Shown in pieces: positions 1 to 7,236 of a stretch of 16,965 nucleotides of DNA. Source of the stretch: DATAXV01 sp036272915 (GTDB taxonomy: Bacteria > Chloroflexota > Dormibacteria > Dormibacterales > Dormibacteraceae); assembly GCA_036272915.1 (NCBI GenBank), contig DATAXV010000061.1:1-16965 (forward strand), read 5' to 3'. Both the position numbers and the translations under genes were made by a program. The notes beneath the pieces were generated by a model. The model did not search any database and was not told the origin of the DNA. It was given only the letters and a program-made list of their open reading frames with translations. Each line of letters starts with the position of its first letter. Within the stretch, counting starts at the first letter, position 1.

Positions 1-33
1 CGTGTTGCTGTCCGCGAGGTTGAACTTGGGAAG

Positions 34-68
34 GAGGTAGCTGAAGCAATCCACTCTTCAGCCACCTC
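34..68. repeat. Imperfect inverted repeat before transposase remnant
   Basis: The arms GAGGTAGCTGAAG (34-46) and CTTCAGCCACCTC (56-68) pair over 12 of 13 positions (one A/C mismatch) around a 9-nt loop. It ends 11 nt before the TTG start of the transposase-like ORF. It could be the terminator of a gene left of the window, a stem in the leader, or part of an insertion-sequence end. There is no clear T-tract after it (only GTTT a few bases on). The pairing is read directly from the sequence; the role is unknown. Confidence 0.5.
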
Positions 69-79
69 GGAGAACAAGT

Positions 80-451
80 TTGGCCAAGAAACCGACGGAG
101 ATCATGGAAATTCTCAGCTCGTACGATCTGACCCGCTGCGCTTGGTCGGCGGCCCAGCTGGCCGGCTGCGACGCGAAGACGGTGCAGCGTTACGTGGGAC
201 TGCGCGAGGCAGGGCTGGACCCGCTGTCACAGCGGCCGCGGCGGGGCCAGCTCATCGACCTTCGGGACGCCTTGGGTCCGCTGTGGCTTACCAAGCTGCA
301 CGACCTAGATCCCGTCTTGGCGGGACTCTACGATCCCTCGCGCGCCTCACGTCAACTGGTCTACAACCGGGTCCCGTCACCCCAGCCTGTTGGTGTCGCG
401 GCAAGCGCGATCGATTACCCCTGGGCGCTTGAAGATCCGACGCGCCGTTGA
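80..451 (+). pseudogene. Truncated IS-type transposase, N-terminal HTH remnant
   Basis: The 123-aa product has a TTG start with a weak GGAGA-like site about 6 nt upstream. Residues 1-48 look like the N-terminal helix-turn-helix of IS21/IstA-like actinobacterial transposases: EIMEILSSYDLT, then AAQLAGCDAKTVQRYV, then LREAGLDP. After QLID (about residue 59) the similarity I can recognise fades, and the frame stops at residue 123. A complete transposase of this type is several hundred residues with a DDE integrase core, and no such core follows in any frame up to 600. I read it as a deletion remnant. It could instead be a small stand-alone DNA-binding protein. The family call is from remembered motifs, not an alignment. 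Confidence 0.45.
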
Positions 452-604
452 ATCGGCGGGCTGTATCCAATCTGCCGACCGGAGATCGCCGCGCGGTCGA
501 CAGCGTATCCCGGCACTCTCCTGAGTCGGAGTCTCGTCGCCGAAGCGGATGGGCTGTGCGCTCGGTCTTGCGGGCACAGCCGGTCCTGGATGGACACCTC
601 GAAA

Positions 605-1570
605 CTAGGCTCGGTGTCTGGATGACGGGCCTGTCCGACTGATGCAGCGGAACCCGATGTGCGACATGGACGAGTCAATCATTTGGGGCTGCCTACCAGC
701 CGGCCGGTACCGCAGGCAGCGCTCGGCGGAGCAGAGGTGCGATCCGCCCTTGATCACTCGGCGGGGAATCCGGGCCAAGCCCTCCCCCTCCTCGTAGCTC
801 CCCTCTGCCGATGTGACCCGCGGGTTGGACGGGGCACAACAGGGATGCGCAGCATCATCCGGGTGGCCGTCTCGGTAGAAATCGGTCGTCCATTCCCACA
901 CGTTGCCAGCCATGTCGTAGAGGCCGTAGCCATTCTTCGGGTAGGACCTGACCGGGGTTGTCCGCTGGAGCTTGGCGGGCTTCAGGTTGCGCCAGGGGAA
1001 TTCTCCGATCCACACGTTGGCCAGGATCCTGCCCTCGGGCGCCGGGTCGTCACCCCAGCTGTAGATGGCGCCCTCGAGGCCGCCTCGGGCAGCGAACTCC
1101 CACTCGGCCTCGCTCGGCAGCTCCTTGCCGGCCCAGGCCGCGTAGGTGGTGACGTCTTCCCAGGCGACGTGGACCACCGGGTGGAGCTCCCGGCCCGCGA
1201 CGGTCGATGCAGGGCCCCGAGGGTGAGCCCAGTTCGCGCCCGGCACGTAGCTCCACCAGTTCCGCCAGTCGCTGAAATCCACCGGCCCGGCGGTTTGGCG
1301 GAAGACCAGGGACCCGGGGACCAGCAGAGCCGGGTTCACGCCCGAGTACTCGGTGGGGTCCAGGGGCCGCTCGGCCACTGTCACGTACCCGGTCTCGGCG
1401 ACAAACCGAGCGAAGTCAGCGTTTGTGACCTGGGTCTCGTCCATCCAGAACGCGTCCACAGCGGCGTAGTGCGGTGGGCCCTCCTCGGGATAGCCCTCCA
1501 GCTCCGACCCCATCAGGAAGGTCCCCCCGGGGATCCACCGCATGCGCTTCGCCGCTGTGCTCCGTGCCAC
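605..1570 (-). CDS. Formylglycine-generating enzyme (SUMF1-like)
   Basis: The 321-aa protein is the copper-dependent oxidase type that converts a cysteine in CxPxR sulfatase motifs to C-alpha-formylglycine, the catalytic residue of type I sulfatases. The FGE-sulfatase fold is seen from residue 10: MRWIPGGTFLMGS, DAFWMDETQVTNADFARFV, LPSEAEWEFAARGG, GLYDMAGNVWEW, and the C-terminal GFRC. In the segment KGGSHLCSAERCLRYRP the two copper-binding cysteines are at about 280 and 285, so it is a true FGE and not an EgtB or PvdO relative lacking them. The start is GTG with AGGAAGGG just upstream; an internal ATG (MRWIPGG) is the alternative. No sulfatase lies in the window, so its substrate must be encoded elsewhere. 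It appears monocistronic. Confidence 0.9.
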   Translation of the reverse strand: MARSTAAKRMRWIPGGTFLMGSELEGYPEEGPPHYAAVDAFWMDETQVTNADFARFVAETGYVTVAERPLDPTEYSGVNPALLVPGSLVFRQTAGPVDFSDWRNWWSYVPGANWAHPRGPASTVAGRELHPVVHVAWEDVTTYAAWAGKELPSEAEWEFAARGGLEGAIYSWGDDPAPEGRILANVWIGEFPWRNLKPAKLQRTTPVRSYPKNGYGLYDMAGNVWEWTTDFYRDGHPDDAAHPCCAPSNPRVTSAEGSYEEGEGLARIPRRVIKGGSHLCSAERCLRYRPAGRQPQMIDSSMSHIGFRCISRTGPSSRHRA

Positions 1571-1989
1571 GATCCCTTCCTAACCTAGCTGATCGCCCGA
1601 CGACGGCGAGTGGCACCGCCCGCTGCCTGTATCGGGTTGTCTGGTGGCAGTCCAGGTGGTACTCCTCCAGCCGCTCTCGCTCATACCCCTCGCAGTGCAC
1701 GAGGAGGACTCCCGGCCTGCTCGGCTTCCACAACCACGAATATCTGTGATCCCTCCCGGGATGTGCACCCGAGGGCCGCTTGGGACACGTGACCCGGCGG
1801 TGCGGCGGATGGCACGGTGCCTCATAACGGCAAGTAGGGCCGGTACAGGCACCAAGGGTGGTCAGGCACCTACCCGCCGTGCTGTTTGCCACGTTTCACA
1901 GCCAATTGGAGCGCCTCCAGCGTCGCGGATGTGCCACGACGCGACCCGGCCGATGTCCGGACAGGCCAAATGATGTCAGGTAAGAGAGG
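1571..1989. other. Intergenic stretch without a convincing gene
   Basis: About 420 bp between the FGE start and the 3' end of rnpB. Open frames exist on both strands but none has a good start with a ribosome site or a recognisable domain. On the minus strand, around 1740-1620, one frame reads codon-like with many GAG/CTG/CAC codons (LEEYHLDCHQTTRYRQ). It could be a fossil of a decayed gene. A small hairpin (ATCCC/GGGAT) is near 1748-1761. I see no RNA gene here. Confidence 0.5.
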
Positions 1990-2366
1990 GGCCGAGGGCA
2001 GACTGTAAGCCGGGTTCTGTATCCCCTTCGGAGGGATGGCGACCATCTCTCTGGGACGCCGGTTGCCCGGCGCCTCTAGCGACCGATACCCGAAGGCTCA
2101 GGCGAGCAGCCCTTATCCGCCGAGGCGGAACGCCTTCCTATTTGGTCTTGCTCCGAGCGGGGTTTGCCTGGCCGACCGGTCACCCGGCCGCCGGTGGGCT
2201 CTTACCCCACCATTTCACCCTTACCGGCTTCCACCGGCGGTGTCATTTCTGTGGCACTTTCCTTCGGGTCACCCCGACTGGGCGTTACCCAGCGCCCTGC
2301 TCTCTGGAGCCCGGACTTTCCTCCACGCCGGAAACCCGGCGCAGCGGCCGCCCGTCTGCCTCGACC
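1990..2366 (-). ncRNA. rnpB: RNase P RNA (type A-like)
   Basis: This is the catalytic RNA of ribonuclease P, which removes the 5' leader from pre-tRNAs. On the minus strand the 5' conserved core GGAGGAAAGTCCGGGCTCC is at 2324-2306. The P10-P12 region follows (GGTAAGGGTGAAA, GTGGGGTAAGAGCCCACC), then GGAGCAAGACCAAATAGG, and the 3' conserved block GAACCCGGCTTACAG at 2017-2003. The ends are set by helix P1: GGTCGAGGCAGAC (2366-2354) pairs with GTCTGCCCTCGGCC (2003-1990), with one bulged C. The length, about 377 nt, fits bacterial type A RNAs. It lies 67 nt downstream of the RNase HI gene on the same strand. No clear terminator follows. Long open frames across this region are artefacts. Confidence 0.96.
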
Positions 2367-2433
2367 GAGGCATAGGTTACCTCCCGCACGCCGAGTCGGA
2401 GCGATGATCGGCTCGGGTACTGTCTGCGGTCGG

Positions 2434-2874
2434 TCAGCGAGCCGGCGAGGGCTTCTTCCCTGTGCCCTCGTCCATGGCCCTGTTGGCGAGCGTGTCGGCG
2501 CCCTGGTTCTTCTCTCGGCGGACGTGCGTCAGACGAGCCTTGGGGAAGGCGTTGAGGAGTTTTCGGGCCTCCGCGGCCAGAGACTGCAGCGTCGGGTCCT
2601 TGATCTTGTAGACACCGTTCAACTGCTTGACCACCAGCTCCGAGTCCATGTGGACGAGGAGGTCCTCGGGCGTCCACTCGGCGACCTTGCGCAGCCCGGA
2701 GATGAGCGCGCGGTACTCCGCCTGGTTGTTGGTGGCGATGCCGAGGTAGGCGTGCCCGCCCCAGAGCCGGCGCCCGGATCCGTCCTCGATGACCATGCCG
2801 ATACCGGCTGGGCCGGGGTTCCCCCTGGCGCCTCCGTCGGTGTAGAGGCGCAGCGACCGGTCGGTCGGGCTCAC
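2434..2874 (-). CDS. rnhA: Ribonuclease HI
   Basis: The 146-aa enzyme cleaves the RNA strand of RNA-DNA hybrids. It has the full single-domain RNase H fold with the four acidic residues: D13 in YTDGGARGNPG, E53 in NNQAEYRAL, D77 in HMDSELVVKQL and D127 in NQGADTLANRA. HVRREKN before the last Asp is typical of the bacterial/archaeal short RNase HI group. The start is chosen as the GTG at 2874, which overlaps the upstream TGA as GTGA. The longer in-frame extension to 2976 lies inside the upstream gene and adds low-complexity residues only. The overlap implies translational coupling to the zinc-ribbon gene. In mycobacteria the orthologous RNase HI also sits beside a C4 zinc-ribbon gene (Rv2228c/Rv2229c), which supports the call. 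Confidence 0.93.
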   Translation of the reverse strand: MSPTDRSLRLYTDGGARGNPGPAGIGMVIEDGSGRRLWGGHAYLGIATNNQAEYRALISGLRKVAEWTPEDLLVHMDSELVVKQLNGVYKIKDPTLQSLAAEARKLLNAFPKARLTHVRREKNQGADTLANRAMDEGTGKKPSPAR

Positions 2875-3566
2875 GCGATCACCAGCACGCGATCGCAGTT
2901 GTCGCAGCGGATCAGACCGCCCCGGCGCAGGATCTGCATACCGTTCGAGGTCACCTGGACCCGGCAGCCCTGACACTGGTTGCTGACGACCTCCCCAACC
3001 GGATCGCGGAGGCGGTTGCTCGCCTGCTCATAGGCACGCCTCCACTCGGCGGGAAGCGAGGTCCACGTCTCGTCCCGCTCCGACTCCAGCTGCTGGAGCT
3101 GACCGGCGAGATCGGAGCGCTGCCCCTCCAGCGGCCCGCGAGCCTCCTCGCGGCGGGCCTGAGCCTCCTCGAGCTGCCGCTCCAGGGACGCGAGCTCCGC
3201 GTCGAGCTCCTCCGCGTCCTGCATCAGCACCAGCTCCTGGTCCTCGTCTCTGGCCAGCTCCTCGGCCAGCCGATCGACCTCGGCGGTGAGCTTGACCAGC
3301 TCGGTGGGGTTGCGGATCCGGCCGCTCATCAGCTGGCCGCGACGGGAGCGGACGCGCGCCCGCTGGGCGCTCGCCTCGCCGTCCGACTCGCGCAGCCGCA
3401 GCTCCAGGTGGCGGCGGCGGTCGCGAGCCGCGGCCAGCTGCTCCTCGAGCGCGTTGACCACGGGATCGGTCGCCAGCTGCTCCTCGACGTGGCCCAGCCG
3501 GTTGCGGACCTGCGCCGCCCGCAGACTCAGGCGCTGGTGGTGCAGGGCGAGTTCGGGGGCGTTCAT
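2871..3566 (-). CDS. Coiled-coil C4 zinc-ribbon protein (CdsZ type)
   Basis: The 231-aa protein is mostly a long charged alpha-helical coiled coil (about residues 5-170, rich in E/R/L/A/Q). It ends in a C4 zinc ribbon: C198-x2-C201 (NQCQGCRV) and C221-x2-C224 (IRCDNCDRVLV). This is the architecture of the bacterial zf-RING_7/CdsZ family (Helicobacter HP0958, mycobacterial Rv2229c), linked to RNA metabolism and protein-RNA bridging. The exact role here is unknown. Its ATG overlaps the upstream TrmK stop as ATGA, and its own stop overlaps the RNase HI start, so the three are translationally coupled. Length and domain order are as usual for the family. Confidence 0.88.
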   Translation of the reverse strand: MNAPELALHHQRLSLRAAQVRNRLGHVEEQLATDPVVNALEEQLAAARDRRRHLELRLRESDGEASAQRARVRSRRGQLMSGRIRNPTELVKLTAEVDRLAEELARDEDQELVLMQDAEELDAELASLERQLEEAQARREEARGPLEGQRSDLAGQLQQLESERDETWTSLPAEWRRAYEQASNRLRDPVGEVVSNQCQGCRVQVTSNGMQILRRGGLIRCDNCDRVLVIA

Positions 3567-4012
3567 CCGGCGGCCCCGACCAGCAGCACCTTGTAGGCGC
3601 GGCCTCCCTCGGTGGTGAGGGTGACGCGCCGCAGCCGGTGCCCGGTCTGACCGTTCAGCCAGGTCTCGAGCACGTGGTCGGCCTGTTGCGGCTGCAGCAC
3701 CATCCAGCTCAGCCGGTGCCGAAGCGCCAGCGCCCGTTCGAGTGTCGAGACCATGGTCCCCGCTCCCATTCCCGCCATGATGACGCCTTCGACCTCGCCC
3801 GGGCGGACCGGATCAAGACCTAGCCCGAGGCGGCAGTCGACCCCCCGCGCGGCAACGGCCCGACAGAGCCGCTGGTACGGTCCGGCGCCGCGCTCCACGG
3901 CGATCACGCGAAGCCCGCGCTCGACCAGGGCGCGGGACAGCTGACCGTCGCCGGCGCCGACGTCGGCGACAGAGCGGGCGCCCACGGGAACGGTGGCCAG
4001 GATCGCCCGCAT
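3563..4012 (-). CDS. trmK: TrmK-like tRNA (adenine-N1) methyltransferase, compact
   Basis: The 149-aa Rossmann SAM-dependent methyltransferase has motif I DVGAGDGQL (D17-L25), an acidic residue after strand 2 (AVERG, E40), the family signature IMAGMGAGTM (78-87) and VLQPQ (105-109). These match TrmK, which makes m1A22 in tRNA. Bacillus TrmK is about 230 aa with a C-terminal helical domain, and that domain is missing here. Known TrmK proteins begin with an LSxR segment; in frame just upstream of the ATG lie codons for LSRR. The true start may therefore be the near-cognate CTG at 4024, with GAGGCGG 8 nt before it; the ATG at 4012 has no visible ribosome site. It lies between the biotinyl gene and the zinc-ribbon gene, overlapping the latter. 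Confidence 0.78.
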   Translation of the reverse strand: MRAILATVPVGARSVADVGAGDGQLSRALVERGLRVIAVERGAGPYQRLCRAVAARGVDCRLGLGLDPVRPGEVEGVIMAGMGAGTMVSTLERALALRHRLSWMVLQPQQADHVLETWLNGQTGHRLRRVTLTTEGGRAYKVLLVGAAG

Positions 4013-4037
4013 GCGCCGGCTCAGAGCTATGGCCGCC

Positions 4038-4259
4038 TCACTCGATCTCGGCCAGGACCTGGCCCTCCCGGACCACGTCCTGCTCGGCGACCAGGATCCG
4101 GGCCACCTTCCCGGCGATCGAGGAGACCACGGGAATCTCCATCTTCATCGACTCCAGGATCAGCAGCACCTGGTCCTCCTCGACGGCATCGCCGGGCTTG
4201 ACCTCGATCTTCCAGACGTTGCCGACGAGCTCCGCCCGGATCTCCTCCATCGGGATCAC
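4038..4259 (-). CDS. Small biotin/lipoyl-attachment protein (TB7.3-like)
   Basis: The 73-aa protein consists of one biotinyl/lipoyl hammerhead domain, with ESMKMEIPV carrying the acceptor lysine K39. The MKM context is that of biotin acceptors. The overall pattern (RAELVGNV...VKPGDAVEEDQVLLILESMKM...GQVLAEIE) resembles the actinobacterial biotinylated protein TB7.3 (Rv3221c). It would be modified by a biotin ligase and could carry carboxyl groups, but no carboxylase or transcarboxylase gene is nearby. The GTG start at 4259 overlaps the etfA stop as GTGA; an ATG three codons later (4250) is equally possible. Its position directly behind etfA is unusual for this family as I know it, and the function is unknown. 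Confidence 0.87.
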   Translation of the reverse strand: MIPMEEIRAELVGNVWKIEVKPGDAVEEDQVLLILESMKMEIPVVSSIAGKVARILVAEQDVVREGQVLAEIE

Positions 4260-5218
4260 TTACCCGTGCGGGCGCGCACCGCCGCGGTGAGCTTGGGGAG
4301 GATGGTCAGGGCGTCGCCGACCACACCCAGATCGGAGATCTTGTGGATCGGCGCCTCGGCGTCCTTGTTGATGGAGATGATCAGCTTGGAGGACTTCATG
4401 CCCACCGTGTGCTGCATGGCGCCGGAGATGCCGGCGGCGATGTAGACGCCGGGGCGCACGGTCTTGCCAGTCTGGCCGACCTGCATCGCGTAGGGCACCC
4501 AGCCAGCGTCGACGATCGCCCGGCTGGCGCCGCTGGCCCCGCCGAGCGCCTCGGCCAGCTCCTCGACCAGGTGGAAGTTCTCGGGACCGCCCAGGCCCCT
4601 GCCTCCGGACACGACCACGGGCGCGTCCTCGAGCTTGATCTGCTCGCCCGCCTCGACCTTGGTCTCGATGATGCGGGCTCGAGTCGATCCTTCCCCGATC
4701 GTGACCTCCACCGGCTCCCGCCCGGCCTCGCCGCCGACCTCCTCGGCCTCGTAGGACTTGGGCCGGACGAGGATGATGGCCGGCCTCCGGTTGGCCCGGA
4801 AGGTGGCCACCTGGGCTCCACCGAAGTACGGGACCTTGGCCCGGACCTCGTCGCCCGAGAGCTCGACCGACAGGGCGTTGGAGATGAGCCCGACGCCGAG
4901 CCGGGCGGCCAGGCGGCCCGCAACCTCGCGCGAGTCGGGGGTGAAGCCGAAGAGCAGGACGTCGGGCTTCTCCTTCTCGACCAGCGCCGCCAGGGCATCG
5001 GTCGCGGGCTCGGCCAGGTACTCGGCGTAGACGCCGTCCTCGCTGAGCAGCACGCGGCCGGCGCCGTGCCGGCCCAGGGAGGCCGCCGCCTCGCCGGCTC
5101 CCGGTCCGAGCGCGATGGAGGTCACCTCGCCCATGCTCCGGGCGCAGGCCAGGAGCTCGAGTGAGATGGGGGCCAGCGCCCCCGAGTCCAGCTCCGCGTA
5201 GGTCCAGATCGTCGCCAT
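4256..5218 (-). CDS. etfA: Electron transfer flavoprotein alpha subunit
   Basis: The 320-aa FAD-carrying subunit of ETF accepts electrons from acyl-CoA and other flavin dehydrogenases and passes them towards the quinone pool via an ETF dehydrogenase. The N-terminal domain has the ETF nucleotide-binding fold (LLFGFTPDSREVAGRLAARLG). The C-terminal FAD domain has VVSGGRGL near residue 203, VDAGWVPYAMQVGQTGK, VRPGVYIAAGISGAMQHTVG and INKDAEAPIHKISDLGVVGD. All hallmark FAD-contact segments are intact and the length is normal. The ATG start has AGGAGA about 7 nt upstream. It follows etfB by 14 nt and overlaps the biotinyl gene by 4 nt. Confidence 0.96.
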   Translation of the reverse strand: MATIWTYAELDSGALAPISLELLACARSMGEVTSIALGPGAGEAAASLGRHGAGRVLLSEDGVYAEYLAEPATDALAALVEKEKPDVLLFGFTPDSREVAGRLAARLGVGLISNALSVELSGDEVRAKVPYFGGAQVATFRANRRPAIILVRPKSYEAEEVGGEAGREPVEVTIGEGSTRARIIETKVEAGEQIKLEDAPVVVSGGRGLGGPENFHLVEELAEALGGASGASRAIVDAGWVPYAMQVGQTGKTVRPGVYIAAGISGAMQHTVGMKSSKLIISINKDAEAPIHKISDLGVVGDALTILPKLTAAVRARTGK

Positions 5219-5232
5219 TCCCGTCTCCTGCC

Positions 5233-5994
5233 TCAGATGACCCGCGCCGCCTGGAGCGTTTCCATGATCCGCTCCACGGCCGAGTTGCCGTCGTCCTCGA
5301 TGACCTCGCCCGCCTCGCGCTCCTCGGCCGGCTCGATGCTCTCCACCGTCTCCACCGGCTCGGAGGAGTCCAGGCCGAGGTCCTCGAAGGAGAGGACCTT
5401 CACCTCCTTGGAGCGCGCCGCCATGATCCCCTTGAGCGAGGCGTAGCGCGGCTCGGCGATGCCGGCGGTGACGGTGACCAGGCTCGGGCCATGGGCCTCC
5501 ACGACCTGGTAGCCACCCTCGGTCTGGCGGTGCACGGTGACCGTCTCCCCATCCACCTCGACCTTGGTCGCAAAGGTGAGCTGGGGAACGCCGAGCAGCT
5601 CCGCCAGCATCGGCGGCACCATCCCGGTCGAGCCGTCATACGACTCGGTGGCGCTGATGACCAGGTCCGGCTCCTCGGGCTGGATCGCCGTGGCCAGGGC
5701 CGTGGCGGTGAGCAGGGCGTCGGCGCCCGACAGCTCGTCGGAGGTGATCAGCAGACCCCGATCCGCCCCCATCGAGAGCCCGCGGCGGATCGCCTCCCGG
5801 GACCGCTCGGGGCCCATCGAGACCAGCACCACCTCGCCCCCGTGGGCCTCCTTCAGCTGCAGGCCGACCTCGATCCCGCACTCGTCGCCGGGGTCGAGGA
5901 CGACCTCCCCGTCCCGGGCGATGGTGTCGTCCGCGTCCAGCCGGTGCTGGCCGTTGGGATCGGGTACCTGCTTCACCGTGACGACGATCTTCAA
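5233..5994 (-). CDS. etfB: Electron transfer flavoprotein beta subunit
   Basis: The beta subunit binds AMP and docks partner dehydrogenases. Family segments: KIVVTVKQVPDP at the N-terminus, LDPGDECGIEVGLQLKE, VSMGPERSREAIRRGLSMGAD, ISATESYDGSTGMVPPMLAELLG and the recognition-loop region RYASLKGIMAARSKEV. A TTG at 5994 is preferred because AGAGGGGA ends 6 nt before it and it places KIVV at the start, as in other EtfB proteins; an earlier in-frame TTG at 6018 would add eight residues. An acidic tail (about 190-235) is somewhat longer than in many homologues. It lies 55 nt downstream of mobA and 14 nt upstream of etfA. Confidence 0.95.
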   Translation of the reverse strand: MKIVVTVKQVPDPNGQHRLDADDTIARDGEVVLDPGDECGIEVGLQLKEAHGGEVVLVSMGPERSREAIRRGLSMGADRGLLITSDELSGADALLTATALATAIQPEEPDLVISATESYDGSTGMVPPMLAELLGVPQLTFATKVEVDGETVTVHRQTEGGYQVVEAHGPSLVTVTAGIAEPRYASLKGIMAARSKEVKVLSFEDLGLDSSEPVETVESIEPAEEREAGEVIEDDGNSAVERIMETLQAARVI

Positions 5995-6049
5995 GTCGTA
6001 TCCCCTCTCGTTGCTCAATCTCGGTCGCTGAGGTCCACTTGCCGCAACT

Positions 6050-6622
6050 CTAACGCACTGCGTCGAGGAACCGCTCGTAGTCCTCGGGCCGGTTGAGATT
6101 GTCGAACTGGCCCGCCGCTTCGCCGTCGAGCCAGGCCACGTCCAGACCGGAGAGTACCTCCCTGGCCCGAAGGCGGCCGTCCTCGAGGGCCGCCCTGATG
6201 CCGGTCAGAGCGCTCCTCGCGTAGGCGGCGCAGGTCGGCTCCGGGCCGCTCTGGAGACGGGGCACGGCGGCGTCATGGCCGGCCACCGTCGCCACCAGAC
6301 GCCCGCAGAGCTCGGGCGAGACCCAGGGCATGTCGCAGGCGACGGCGACCAGCGCCGGGGTCGGGCACGCCGCCAGCCCGGCCTCGATGCCGGCGAGCGG
6401 GCCGGCGTCATCACGAAGGTCGAGGACCACCCGTCCACGGAGCGCGGGGGGAAGGTCCGACCCGGCGCGGGCCGAGACCAGCAGGTCGGCGAAGCCCGGC
6501 GCCAGCCGGTCCGCCAGCCACTCGACGAGGGTCGTGCCGGCCACCGGGAGCAGGGCCTTCGGCCTGCCCATGCGACGGCTCCCACCGCCGGCGAGGAGGA
6601 GGAGAGTGGCGTTAAGCAGCAC
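6050..6622 (-). CDS. mobA: Molybdenum cofactor guanylyltransferase (MobA-like)
   Basis: The 190-aa nucleotidyltransferase adds GMP to molybdopterin to make MGD. Motifs: the N-terminal GTP-binding signature LLAGGGSRRMGRPKALLP, the metal/substrate region DDAGPLAGIEAGL, VACDMPWVSPEL, a PTCAAYARSAL segment, and the C-terminal FDNLNRPEDYERFL. The GPLAGIEAGL and ACDMP segments favour MobA over the related cytidylyltransferase MocA, but the family is broad. The start is GTG at 6622. It is divergent from the 6661 gene across 38 bp and is probably the first gene of the minus-strand cluster. No molybdopterin biosynthesis gene is adjacent. The only molybdoenzyme in the window (12429) is of the sulfite-oxidase type, which normally uses un-nucleotidylated cofactor. 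Confidence 0.88.
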   Translation of the reverse strand: MLLNATLLLLAGGGSRRMGRPKALLPVAGTTLVEWLADRLAPGFADLLVSARAGSDLPPALRGRVVLDLRDDAGPLAGIEAGLAACPTPALVAVACDMPWVSPELCGRLVATVAGHDAAVPRLQSGPEPTCAAYARSALTGIRAALEDGRLRAREVLSGLDVAWLDGEAAGQFDNLNRPEDYERFLDAVR

Positions 6623-6652
6623 TTTACAAGCCGTGCCGGGGGTGGCTATCCT
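6623..6652 (+). promoter_or_regulatory. Sigma-70-type promoter, leaderless start at 6661
   Basis: TTTACA (6623-6628), an 18-bp spacer, then TATCCT (6647-6652). Eight bases separate the -10 box from the ATG at 6661, so transcription should begin at or next to the start codon, giving a leaderless mRNA. There is no ribosome-binding site in the gap. Confidence 0.6.
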
Positions 6653-6660
6653 GCGGAACC

Positions 6661-7236
6661 ATGGCTGCCGCCACCCTAACCGACGATGCCGAGCACCGGC
6701 GGCGAACGCTGCTCGCCGCCTCCGACCACCTCTTGGACCGGGTCGAGGAGCTCCGGCTGCTCGACCGCGTCGACACCCCGCCGCCCTTACAGGACGCGAT
6801 CCAGACGCTCAGGACCCGACTCGACGCGTCCTCCCGCGGCGGCCACGCCTCCACCCTCGAGGCCGCGCACGACCTGATCTTCGCCGTGCAGGAGCGGCTG
6901 ATGGCGCTCAACGGCTCCCGCTCCACTCCCCGCCCCCACCTCGGCCGCGCCGAGGGCACCGCCATGACCAAGGCGCTCGAGGGCGGCCAGCGCTGGAAGG
7001 TGCTGGCGCTCCCGCCGCGGCCCGAGCGCGCGGAGGCGGAGCCGGCCTGGCGCGACCTCGTCGCCGCCACCCTGGACCGCGCCCTCGACCGGTGGGCCTG
7101 GGCCCATCACCACGCGCTCCGGGCGATCCGCCGGGGGCGCGACCCCCGTCCCGGGCTGAGCCTGCTCGAGGAGGCCTGGCACAACTACTGGTCCCTGGCC
7201 CGAGAGGCGCAGCTGCTGGGGGCGCTCAGCCCCTGA
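6661..7236 (+). CDS. Unrecognised 191-aa helical protein
   Basis: I do not recognise a family. The product is rich in Ala, Arg and Leu and looks all-helical, with an N-terminal helix (RRRTLLAASDHLLDRVEELRLLDRV), a middle linker rich in Ser, Arg, Pro and Gly (about 92-100), and a C-terminal part with aromatic/His clusters (DRWAWAHHHALRAIRRGR, EEAWHNYWSLAREAQLLG). There is no signal peptide and no membrane segment. Codon use is GC3-rich like the neighbours, and a well-placed promoter precedes the ATG, which supports a real gene. Its stop overlaps the convergent 68-aa ORF by 11 bp. The start is ATG, probably leaderless. It could be a lineage-specific protein. Confidence 0.75.
   Translation: MAAATLTDDAEHRRRTLLAASDHLLDRVEELRLLDRVDTPPPLQDAIQTLRTRLDASSRGGHASTLEAAHDLIFAVQERLMALNGSRSTPRPHLGRAEGTAMTKALEGGQRWKVLALPPRPERAEAEPAWRDLVAATLDRALDRWAWAHHHALRAIRRGRDPRPGLSLLEEAWHNYWSLAREAQLLGALSP

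Noticed and set aside
2036..2973. Plus-strand open frames of 123, 77 and 269 codons
   Set aside because: They run through rnpB and antisense to RNase HI; no ribosome site or domain.
2875..2976. Longer start for RNase HI
   Set aside because: It would lie wholly inside the zinc-ribbon gene; the GTGA overlap gives the usual family start.
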